A DNA stretch of 15,835 nt from an uncultured Flavobacteriales bacterium (GTDB lineage: Bacteria; Bacteroidota; Bacteroidia; Flavobacteriales; Vicingaceae). The stretch covers positions 1 through 15,835 of the forward strand of contig CAMPHX010000006.1 of the NCBI GenBank assembly GCA_946886085.1, given 5' to 3'. Made by a program: the position numbers and the translations under genes. A model generated the notes under the pieces. The model ran no database searches and was not told the DNA's origin. It saw nothing but the letters and a program-made list of their open reading frames with translations. Below are positions 12,001 to 15,016 of the stretch, piece by piece (the stretch's first letter is position 1; the number at the start of each line of letters is the position of its first letter).

Positions 12001-12316
12001 AAGGTATGGTAAAAGTAGTTCCTGAGAAAGGAGGAGGTCCCGATAAGGTAGTGATTTCTACATCCACCTCTAATAAATAAGGGGTGTCTATAAAATCTGG
12101 ATGATTAAAGTTTATTCCTAGCGTTACAATATCGGTAATATCAACATCTACGGCATTGGGTAGTCCGGCACAAGATGAAACAGTTTTGTTATCACCCACT
12201 TGTATAAGTGGTGTTGTAGCATTTGTTTCTATACGTTCATTACACTCTAATGCTTGTGCTTTAAATACTATGGTTGTACATAATAATAAAAGCAATATGG
12301 TTAATTTTTTTATCAT
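1..12316 (-). CDS. Giant secreted RHS/YD-repeat protein, C-terminus beyond left edge
   Basis: One uninterrupted frame of at least 4105 codons starts at the ATG at 12314-12316 and runs off the left edge. The N-terminus MIKKLTILLLLLCTTI...AQA is a Sec signal peptide. After it come a beta module, an Fn3-like segment (about 185-290), RHS strips such as YFDGSLRNRQSV (about 333) and YDHQGRAAV, a conserved block (447-548), a Cys-rich region with three modules of about 145 residues, the pair YYYDQAGNLIKTIPPEGV / YIYNSLNQLTKQTLPDHDN, a propeller-like insert, many YD strips, YELSNHLGNV, and finally YRYGFNGHEKDDEVKGSG at 4086-4103, which opens the RHS-associated core. In this family the shell encloses a variable C-terminal domain, often a toxin; that part is not in the window, so no effector can be named. 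No PAAR or VgrG-like N-terminus is visible, so export is probably Sec-dependent, perhaps followed by type IX secretion. The start is supported by the signal peptide and the 68-bp gap to the upstream gene. The middle is divergent, but motifs in frame along its length argue against frameshifts. Confidence 0.95.
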   Translation of the reverse strand, partial: MIKKLTILLLLLCTTIVFKAQALECNERIETNATTPLIQVGDNKTVSSCAGLPNAVDVDITDIVTLGINFNHPDFIDTPYLLEVDVEITTLSGPPPFSGTTFTIPLTIEYAPFDQQTFKDKDAFIFDNINEYQFEIVTIKVDGISVTDLPSNAYIDGTILVNRIVDFTSFANTAVSMNPPTEIDLDCDPSNIPEEIEISWQTITGALEYQLEWAFINDYEATVTANNPTTITNLSASALNYDFKHNSTRINTKSTNYTLPLLFERGYLIYRVRAVGKDPLQLDKWIYGVWNANTTGNIGGLSANQKFQTISHENLKNWQVTTNFAEEGKKKEVISYFDGSLRNRQSVTKINSDENVIVGETVYDHQGRAAVSILPVPVLDENCPSPTTPPIKFYPNFNQNQNSTGYNKIDFDIDVADCETAVEPMLDVSGASLYYSPNNPKQDAHQQFVPDAHDYPFTVIEYTPDNTGRIRRQSGVGEDFKLGSGHETKFFYGKPDQLQIDRLFGSEVGYASHYKKNMVIDANNQISVSYLDQEGRVIATALAGNPPTNVEPIPSQTSASVNLTQEMILPTAANTTAAGKVNQMIFNETFLVTTSGPYAFDYQMITASFEEACLPDMCFNCIYDLTIKLTDDCGVVLLDANTNDPIEFNQLVGNFTDNGDNTVTFNVDCNSPNYQKDIQFTAQLPVGNYNIVKTLTINEDAINFYLQEYLNPDNNTCIKTLEDFEDEFLAEIDTNDCNITCESCAEALGIKEDFVANNLGTAAEYDMMLEECLAPCKLLTMCETAYEMLLADVSPGGQYGQFLDANNNINVGMYWLSVYNTTVTNYYLQANTSYTSNWKYPKLFLNNTNQNIYVDEFGNESFIQVTPLPQGGYAPAVDPTYVGNIINNGGLLYIRPQYLANVGDFVGTYWQDSWAQSLVQYHPEYCYYQQCLGHMEEDNNNLSSELFDAQLRDFSFTDAVAAGYLSGDNINGYTFNFNADPFISFTGAANYNATAANELITAFNNSYVIDGQMRNMIEVAAYIQKCGNAGLTVTPSPLPCFSFGADVGPPLTPQEEAELKDFQWITLVALYLEKKNKIINTIYDQYAIQNCESFNDCIGSTSFNPFNKSFATTTNIFTSEYYNPQQPCSYQRRALFKYKQKRFLDESDMGVDPNTIAYQMYAITGQCPVAFNFQNVLNELAATGNLTATNFNFNSLPSTSGLLIALSNNNPLLPFPQFTYDAALSGNTLKFITTSPNAASCETILTPVSGSFNWNDVLGFIGLDANGLNAPNYTFTVYAKVDDGNGGFTLEEINGETCMNILNCNFNRICSPNELAEDIQMLLSVIAIEGHLTSSGFLFGNNPNYAPFITANISNLLPNTANITWSLSPTFVGTFSDGTNTISLQFTGNPNNINPAQISFFNNINISSTGNNVFTIEAFDANGLNLGTISGTATVQTMGSSTELELGSCENPPLVDCETPAHQNLDDFFNLLKTEMLKNPFAINDLEDIMQSPAMTQGLISYFGTANNVTTTVNETIDCNVSPCLTTLELNVGDCEITMSFESADGLSFADFAQFENFTATGQLNNNVYYDFMFDAAYIDPNGVPQFILVNGSTTCVPLNNCETCIDSTQFAGDPGNPTDPYEPNDTLGSGINSGARETDTTLALMPTLEAAVNDVNTRLSLTSTDSAFVETPTYNQIMRKGAGGFVQHYIQFIDNFNPAIDDSIYLHRFDMFIADFGKILSIDKEYKRYKKAVKIYNIRANNLSLDTLEIVSIDNYAANRLATGCNTYINHVDTCLQNNTSEAVNIMSFMVENNMIDTTSIDSNKLLYKTYVNAFEDFKTNHPLAKYAEAYLQMASFQETEKNNLYFNAFAKAGFTAYINTFADTTQLPNKLPFYDTTAFRFTNTEQTQCIQQYFQLVDLLNNYNNSSYAQLNNHQLPIPLEEQGVSMCECLSSYMAYISPYLEVPANQNLTLPLPLKDPDCSVDVPCEEFDCKAVDPCKQAFKDYQAGVLAYNQMIADSNLTNAMITETYSAAEFEKRNLCACVPKFKETVGTIRDTTSAGGTISFPSTGAGINDTVAAGDIPPRELDLANICADLPCGPDSVSIDTVPEVTIPYVNPCVENMINTALTNAANAYQQYIDSLSQEFITRYLEHCTNYLNESFTKNYDDAEHHFTLYYYDQAGNLIKTIPPEGVDIVSTTNSSDNLSMRILADRSTNTKNFYTNHRMETKYIYNSLNQLTKQTLPDHDNMDLIAFQGVNGLPTNLHIEESHFVTPSKGFLVGWINQLVGGTPKDRGLLYTTNNSGANWTRVNDVVAADINAMQWATTNDAYAVGNNGVFLASKDGGFSWDMINLYTANVTENLNDLYLDASGNGLLVGDNLSIVNYQNGVPTKLTLSTSPAIFSSNATITAIDADVANSMYYLSVYDPTNGNNYVCYNTFTGASSSSAWTPIKDIRVDDLTAVSTIDNSAAVVAGNNGLLLKTTDNGANWIVTETNTRANFEHIYFKDVNNGVAIINQHLYKTNNGGTTWSLVDNTLSYNSLNLYENDGTTARLMAGCNGGKVVKVFINNNGIGHEPKFVDATTPVVTLNDAYAVPNGNNLIVVATSSTHMYVTNNFNATTPSWTKTPINFDIKQVRFVHFSGNHIMGLGIDNNGNLIEFEVYPDRALVTPTPLSVFQIQASTITDVFTDIQLLSNAKFVLYNSTSNAMHEFTANLGAGLPNPTFGSFTNSSVSLSLPAPTSTRLFSVQPNDAVVLIDLAGDINQLAATTYTATSTTTNVRVEKMNDVVVTQPANIAAVTNNGKMLSGNSNQLVLKVTPTIANLNALDKVDVSNNTLMAGNNGSLVWWNGTNFTLQTTNTTNNLLAIDKQNTPATQALVVGESGTILYTSDYTLNNYTSLTTSESGSINTVKYNDNGKLIAGADFSHVLFGGNATVVPTKQVFTDRLTGIHFSSINNGTVVGKNYTVRSTNNSGTSFGIILPQGGFTSAIPMELNATFTANDRFIVGEQNYLGRASSSLATTVTVPGTATNSLNDISINGNTGFIVGGDAANNAVAYKTTNGGSNWSNITINTPGTPSSANASINDASLLALHHFTNNNTFIAVGKDNTIINYNNTNGATPTEITVLGLISGLPTTVNLNDVDFYDNQLGYIVGDNGQLFRSDNVSWNNGTDLEITTITWEGINISDNILTQAVDEEKDTYTIAVASRFNAFLGGDYDATNALQTYARLMRDETNEISSKFFYDRLGRLVISQNSKQFGCSPKKYSYTIYDVLGRIIQVGEKAENTANITFTDIFGTNIGASYNPNVIDDAKLIAWLNEATGARTQVTQTYYDKQALGIAAILPATFTPNEDNFRNRVVMVCYEETLDSDTTTYNHATHYSYDIHGNVKTLLQDNKDLTANTSTASQRFKRLDYFYDLVSGNVNKVSYQTGESDQWHHKYSYDADNRIKEVLVSDNNLTWSNEARYFYYDHGPLARIELGDNNVQGTDYAYTLQGWLKNVNSDALYAANDMGQDATGTGANSLFANDAVGFSLHYHNNDYQPIAAANFTNNSLPVSTLAGSDVFNNSFELFNGNIRAMVTTIKKPEIYTATTPSPTPNPLPQATAYKYDQLNRLITAAAFTNIEQDPNQTTFNQWGNTGAYDGRFYNYFTYDANGNILTQQRNDEDGNTFDQMTYQYAKDGGNTIANRLYHVNDNAATTHPNAPTPGKNHFDDDIKDMGLFNNNLAQINDGSNNYMYDPIGNLIADKQEEIHKINWTVYGKIKSIIRMASSLKKNLIFEYDANGNRIAKHQYGNMTPNSSTINFDPAIPTDWEKSTYYVRDAQGNVMAIYEYTIDDVTQDNHYTLTERNIYGSSRLGNNNAPVEMIATTPPNTSQYSHYIGYRQYELSNHLGNVLAVISDRKIARDTDQDNTVDYYEPDVLLTYDYSPFGAPLHARSFTKEVCDEVTFTLVVEDLNTNFDDGTTQGWTALSSTPILSVTTDGKLEVKKQGGGAGLLGVQQSINATNGEVYDFSITIENGFASNSTIVLELLDPNNTVIYTQSVANGNPNLVVTFTHQFTASATGTYVIKVYRTGNNASGSFFIDDALITHEEEVTQTLCEDFAGYRYGFNGHEKDDEVKGSGNH
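2..61 (-). other. First residues of the RHS repeat-associated core (residues 4086-4105)
   Basis: The last in-frame codons before the window edge read YRYGFNGHEKDDEVKGSG. This matches the opening of the Bacteroidota RHS core, which normally continues as 'YDFGARMYDPRLGRW' before the variable C-terminal tip. It confirms that the gene continues off the left edge. Confidence 0.93.
62..559 (-). other. Jelly-roll/carbohydrate-binding-like insert in the RHS core region (residues about 3920-4085)
   Basis: Between DYSPFGAPLHARSF and YRYGFNG, which are usually close together in RHS proteins, lie about 165 residues. They read NFDDGTTQGWTAL near the start, then GEVYDFSITIENGF, and end with GTYVIKVYRTGN...FFIDDALI. 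The opening 'FDDGT..GW' and the closing 'FFIDD..I' are typical of CBM-like jelly rolls. A carbohydrate ligand is possible but not shown. Confidence 0.6.
632..721 (-). other. YELSNHLGNV segment with calcium-loop-like motif before the RHS core
   Basis: Residues 3866-3895 carry YELSNHLGNVLAVISDRK, a strongly conserved pre-core segment, followed directly by DTDQDNTVD. The latter fits the D-x-D-x-D-x-x-x-D pattern of calcium-binding loops. Calcium binding is inferred from the pattern only. Confidence 0.65.
878..2659 (-). other. Main YD-repeat strip of the giant protein (residues 3220-3813)
   Basis: At least ten YD-type hairpins follow one another: KFFYDRLGRLVISQN, KKYSYTIYDVLGRI, HYSYDIHGNVKTLL, HKYSYDADNRIKEV, YFYYDHGPLARIELG, TDYAYTLQGWLKNVN, AYKYDQLNRLITA, YFTYDANGNILTQ, NYMYDPIGNLIADK, LIFEYDANGNRIAKH and YYVRDAQGNVMAIYEY. 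Such strips build the spiral wall of RHS/Tc-type shells. Order and wording match the Bacteroidota giant RHS family. Confidence 0.92.
2660..5626 (-). other. YCF48/BNR-like beta-propeller insert in the RHS shell (residues about 2231-3219)
   Basis: The stretch repeats the pattern [YLF]-x-T/S-x-[ND]-x-G-x-x-W followed by a beta strand. Examples are YTTNNSGANW, LASKDGGFSW, LKTTDNGANW, YKTNNGGTTW and YKTTNGGSNW; their Trp residues are at about 2289, 2330, 2471, 2511 and 3047. Degenerate copies include YVTNN...TPSW (Trp 2605) and VRSTNNSGTSF (about 2950). Between them recur AVGNNGVFL, VVAGNNGLLL, GNNGSLVWW, VVGESGTILY and YIVGDNGQLF, the 'G-x-N/D-G-x-[LI]' blades typical of YCF48/photosynthesis-system-II-stability-like and sialidase BNR repeats. 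The size allows one long or two consecutive propellers. In known YCF48-like proteins the propeller binds protein partners; here its ligand is unknown. The flanking YD strips show that it interrupts the shell. Confidence 0.8.
5627..5848 (-). other. Pair of conserved YD strips just before the propeller insert
   Basis: Residues 2157-2230 hold YYYDQAGNLIKTIPPEGV and ETKYIYNSLNQLTKQTLP, two highly conserved RHS strips in Bacteroidota giants. The second strip ends in PDHDN, where relatives as I remember them usually continue directly into the next 'YD.LGRLV.SQN' strip. Here that continuation appears only about 990 residues later. Confidence 0.8.
7514..8818 (-). repeat. Three tandem modules of about 145 residues in the giant protein
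   Basis: Three modules start at Cys residues 1167 (CPVAFNFQNVLNEL), 1310 (CSPNELAEDIQMLL) and 1457 (CETPAHQNLDDFFNLL), and the third ends before CETC at 1602. The spacings are 143, 147 and 145 residues. Each begins with an amphipathic helix-like header rich in Leu, followed by beta-rich sequence. Near its end each has an aromatic strand and an Asp/Asn-Gly turn: YTFTVYAKVDDGNGG, VFTIEAFDANGLN and YDFMFDAAYIDPNGV. Modules 1 and 3 both close with an NG-x-TTC-like motif followed by LN-C or LNNC. They are diverged, so the repeat shows in spacing and pattern more than in identity. Their function is unknown. Confidence 0.6.
10673..10978 (-). other. Conserved N-terminal RHS block of the giant protein (residues 447-548)
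   Basis: This segment holds strongly conserved strips of the Bacteroidota giant RHS family: QFVPDAHDYPFTVIEYTPDN, TGRIRRQSGVGEDFKLGSG, HETKFFYGKPDQ, DRLFGSEVGYASHYKKNMV and ISVSYLDQEGRVIATALAG. They alternate as Y-x-D/Q-x-x-G-R hairpins, as expected for the first turns of an RHS shell. Recognition is from memory of the family, not from a search. Confidence 0.8.
12251..12316 (-). other. Signal peptide of the giant RHS protein
   Basis: Residues 1-22 have two lysines at positions 3-4, a leucine-rich hydrophobic core at about 5-18, and AQA at 20-22, which fits signal peptidase I cleavage before LEC. C13 lies inside the hydrophobic core without a lipobox, so a lipoprotein is unlikely. This signal fixes the gene start. 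Confidence 0.88.
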
Positions 12317-12384
12317 AACTTTTTGGTTAAAAGTGTCACAAATTAAAGTCTGTCATTTAAGCCTCACGACTTATATAGACATAT
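12317..12384 (-). other. 68-bp gap before the giant gene; no clear promoter or terminator
   Basis: This is the only sizeable gap between genes in the window. It is AT-rich, has no Shine-Dalgarno sequence and no T-tailed GC stem. An AU-only inverted repeat (ACTTTT/AAAAGT with a 5-nt loop, 12318-12334) lies directly before the giant's start codon. A sequence one mismatch from the Bacteroidota -7 box lacks a partnering -33 TTG. Read-through from the upstream gene is the simplest view. Confidence 0.5.
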
Positions 12385-13110
12385 TTAATTATTATATCTA
12401 AAATCTATTAATTCAAAGTTTTTAAACTTATCGGTTAATACATATTTTTTATCTACTTTATAAACTATATCGGTTAAATTGAACTTGGTTTTTTGGTTCG
12501 AAATCATTTTTCTGAAGTTAATTTTCAGTTTTGGTTTATCTTTAAGTAATTGACTATTATCATCTTCATATTCTACTTCATTGGCATAAAAAAGAGTAAT
12601 TTCTTCGATAAAATTTTGGTTTATTCTTATGTTAATCTTCTCGAAAGGTAATCCTTTTTTGTAGAAAATATTTAATAAAATTATTTTGCTATTATTTTCA
12701 GTTTTGGTAGCATTAGTAATAGCACTTTTGTATTTGTTAACGTAGCCTGTATCAATGGCAAATGTTTGAGAAAATGTGCTGTCAGGGTAGGTAATTCCGA
12801 CCATATTTTCAGTAGAATCTATCATTACTTTAATTTGCTTATTCTGTAGTGAATAAATTCCTAATTGATATTGTTCTACTGTTTCATTTTTTTTATGTAT
12901 AAATCCTTTAGAGTGGTCTTCCGGTATAACACTGTAATGACCTTTATAGGAAGAAATTTCGATAGCCACATGATACTCTTTTTGATTATATATGCTATTT
13001 ACATTTTGCATTAATTCAGTCATTTCATCAATAGAAATGGGTTTCTCTTGAGCGTTACAAAAAGAAACCATCAGCAATAAAAGGATGCTATGTAGTAGTA
13101 ATTTTTTCAT
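12385..13110 (-). CDS. Secreted protein of unknown function, possibly LolA-like fold
   Basis: The 241-residue product starts MKKLLLHSILLLLMVSFCNAQ, a signal peptide with probable cleavage after NAQ (residues 19-21). The 'VSFC' before it has Phe at the position where a lipobox needs a small residue, so it is probably not a lipoprotein. The mature part has no cysteine and no transmembrane segment, and alternates beta strands with charged turns: KEYHVAIEISSYKGHYS, GIYSLQNKQIKVMIDS, SKIILLNIFY, FEKINIRIN and KPKLKINFRKMI. This pattern resembles the LolA/LolB-type curved sheet, but I recognise no decisive motif. Its start overlaps the stop of the 633-residue gene (ATGA), so translation is probably coupled, and the giant RHS gene follows 68 bp downstream. 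A periplasmic chaperone or assembly role for the RHS protein is an inference from context. Confidence 0.88.
   Translation of the reverse strand: MKKLLLHSILLLLMVSFCNAQEKPISIDEMTELMQNVNSIYNQKEYHVAIEISSYKGHYSVIPEDHSKGFIHKKNETVEQYQLGIYSLQNKQIKVMIDSTENMVGITYPDSTFSQTFAIDTGYVNKYKSAITNATKTENNSKIILLNIFYKKGLPFEKINIRINQNFIEEITLFYANEVEYEDDNSQLLKDKPKLKINFRKMISNQKTKFNLTDIVYKVDKKYVLTDKFKNFELIDFRYNN
13107..13110 (-). other. ATGA stop/start overlap (translational coupling)
   Basis: The plus-strand TCAT reads ATGA on the coding strand. The TGA ends the 633-residue gene and the ATG starts the 241-residue gene. Such overlaps usually mean coupled translation and a shared transcript. Confidence 0.85.
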
Positions 13111-15008
13111 TCAGGTTTACTGGTATTAGATTTAGTTTCTTGGATGGTCATTATACCTCTTTCCGTTTCTTTTTTAACTCGTATTAATTGGCCTTCTTCA
13201 TCGTATTCATAAAAAGTAGCATAATGTCGTTCATCCAATTCAGCTACTAAACGCATATTGATTGGATCATAAACAAAAGATTTCATGTTAGAATTAAAAG
13301 GAAGTACCCTGATGTCGTCAAATAATACTTCTCCGGAAACGCTACCGAATAGTATTTCCATTTCTTGTGCAGAAGAGGGAACAACAAACTCAACTTCTAT
13401 GCGCTGCCATCCATCAATTATGTCTCCTGTAGGGATAAATGGACCAAGAACTGTGTTATTTACATCGTTAAATAAAAGACTTAGTTGGGGGTTATCGTAG
13501 GTAGTTTTGGTAGGGAGAGCTCCTACTTCTTTAGCCCAAGCTGTAACTAAATATTTTTGTCCTGGAATAGGAGCGAAGGAACCGATGCAGGTTTCACAAA
13601 GAGGATCTTCATCGCAATTTAATTCGGGAGTAAAAGAAATATCAAAATCATAAGTTTGGTTTCCATCACATTGAGGATCTATCACTAGCACATAAGTTCC
13701 TAAACCTGCATTTACAGTATTGAAAGCATAATTTAAACTTGTAGTAGTGCCGGTAGCAATTATATAGTTTTGTAAATCAGAATTACATTCATAATCAGCA
13801 ACAGGAGGTTTTGCCAAATAATATTGAAAATTAAGTGGATTTGTTGTAGAAGGATTAAGGTTATATACGTTTCCTGAAATGTTTAATTGCTGGGATAAAT
13901 CTGTTATAACAAATTCATACCATAGTAAATAATTACTTGAACCATTACATTCGCAAGGAGATTCAACATGAAGATCATTACACAATTTTGTTACTGTTTC
14001 GCATGACAAATTAGATTCACATGTTGGAGGAGGAACAACCGGTTGACAATTTTCATCAATATCCACAAAATCAATTTCTATTGTAGGACATTCTACTTCA
14101 TTAATAGACACATTTAAAAGATACAACCCTGTATTAGGGAAAGTGTAAGAAAAACTTTGACCACTGCCTGACTGAAGTAAATTAGTTGGTGACATTAAAC
14201 TGGGTTCACATGGACCATATAGCATTTGATTACTGAGGGAATAATTTACTGATGAGTTAGTAGAAAATGGTGTAGGGATACTTACATTAACAGTTGTGTT
14301 TGCATATTGAATGTCTAATACATAAAATCTGTTATGTCTTCCTTCAAATCCGCAATTAGGAGAACAATCGTAAACTTGTGTAAAGTCTGTACAAATAGTA
14401 AAAGGGGAATGACATTCTTCATTTGGATTACATCCTGAATTTACTCCATCATTATAAGTAGAACAATATTGATTAACAGTTGAATTACCAGAAGATGGCT
14501 GCATTGTACTACTTATGTTTATTACTTGTTGTGTGGTAAATTCACCGGGTAATAAAATAATTTTAACTAAGTAAAATCTAGTATTTGAAGAAGAAGTCAT
14601 TTGAAATTTTACTGAAGGAATAGTAGAGGTTTCTTGGTAAGTAGCACATTGAGAAGTTTGTGATACTAATGAGTAAGAATAGTTATCCCCTTGAGTAAAT
14701 GGAGTACCAAGTGTGTTGCAATTGTAGCTCGTCTCAAAAGGACCATAAATTTCATAATTTATTCTTGTTGGTCTAGTACCATTATTTAATGAAATGGAGA
14801 TGAATCTATTAGCGGTTAAAGGATCGATTTTAAACTCATACCAGAATTCATTATTGACAATAGAAAAATCATTTATAGTATTAAAAATTGTAGCATCAAT
14901 AGCTCTAGGAGCAGTACATGTAGTCGGGAATTGAGCAAAAACATAGTTGTTTGCTGAGATAATTCCTACTAAACAAATTATAATATATCTAAGTAATAAG
15001 TTCATCAT
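13107..15008 (-). CDS. Secreted multi-domain RHS-accessory protein with an orphan YD strip
   Basis: The 633-residue product starts with a signal peptide (MMNLLLRYIIICLVGII...VFAQ, cleavage near 25/26). Tandem ATGs make the start uncertain by one codon. Three related beta-sandwich modules follow (about 31-165, 182-315 and 330-460). Each has an aromatic strand (WYEFKI 56, FYVLDI 228, WYEFVI 363), then a [G/A]-[P/K]-x-C-containing loop (IYGPF...YNC, LYGPCEP, LAKPPVADYEC), then YSYSL/FSYTF/LNYAF, then FYLVKI/LYLLNV/TYVLVI. This resembles PPC-type domains. Many cysteines suggest disulfides. Residues 474-570 form a jelly-roll-like domain (SFAPIPGQKYLVTAWAKE, GWQRIEVEFVVPS, VLFDDIRVLPF). Residues 577-622 hold one RHS strip: SFVYDPINMRLVAELDE, HYATFYEYDEEGQLIRVK, KETERGIMTIQE. 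The gene follows the upstream one after 8 bp and overlaps the next by ATGA. It probably works with the giant RHS protein at the cell surface; its ligand is unknown. Confidence 0.9.
   Translation of the reverse strand: MMNLLLRYIIICLVGIISANNYVFAQFPTTCTAPRAIDATIFNTINDFSIVNNEFWYEFKIDPLTANRFISISLNNGTRPTRINYEIYGPFETSYNCNTLGTPFTQGDNYSYSLVSQTSQCATYQETSTIPSVKFQMTSSSNTRFYLVKIILLPGEFTTQQVINISSTMQPSSGNSTVNQYCSTYNDGVNSGCNPNEECHSPFTICTDFTQVYDCSPNCGFEGRHNRFYVLDIQYANTTVNVSIPTPFSTNSSVNYSLSNQMLYGPCEPSLMSPTNLLQSGSGQSFSYTFPNTGLYLLNVSINEVECPTIEIDFVDIDENCQPVVPPPTCESNLSCETVTKLCNDLHVESPCECNGSSNYLLWYEFVITDLSQQLNISGNVYNLNPSTTNPLNFQYYLAKPPVADYECNSDLQNYIIATGTTTSLNYAFNTVNAGLGTYVLVIDPQCDGNQTYDFDISFTPELNCDEDPLCETCIGSFAPIPGQKYLVTAWAKEVGALPTKTTYDNPQLSLLFNDVNNTVLGPFIPTGDIIDGWQRIEVEFVVPSSAQEMEILFGSVSGEVLFDDIRVLPFNSNMKSFVYDPINMRLVAELDERHYATFYEYDEEGQLIRVKKETERGIMTIQETKSNTSKPE
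13622..14918 (-). repeat. Three PPC-like modules in the 633-residue protein
   Basis: Residues 31-462 show a threefold pattern. The aromatic strands are at 56, 228 and 363, the Cys/Pro loops at about 89-97, 264-267 and 399-408, and paired end strands follow. The middle and last modules start with Cys clusters (CNPNEECHSPFTIC and CESNLSCETVTKLC). Identity is low, so the repeats are old or were acquired separately. Confidence 0.55.
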
Positions 15009-15016
15009 AAATATTT

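Noticed and set aside
12318..12334. Regulatory hairpin at the giant's start codon
   Set aside because: The stem is six pairs, nearly all A-T, and is likely to be unstable; chance occurrence is probable.
12317..12384. Promoter for the giant gene in the 68-bp gap
   Set aside because: TTAATTTG is one mismatch from the TAnnTTTG box, but no TTG lies at the expected distance upstream; in AT-rich DNA this is weak.
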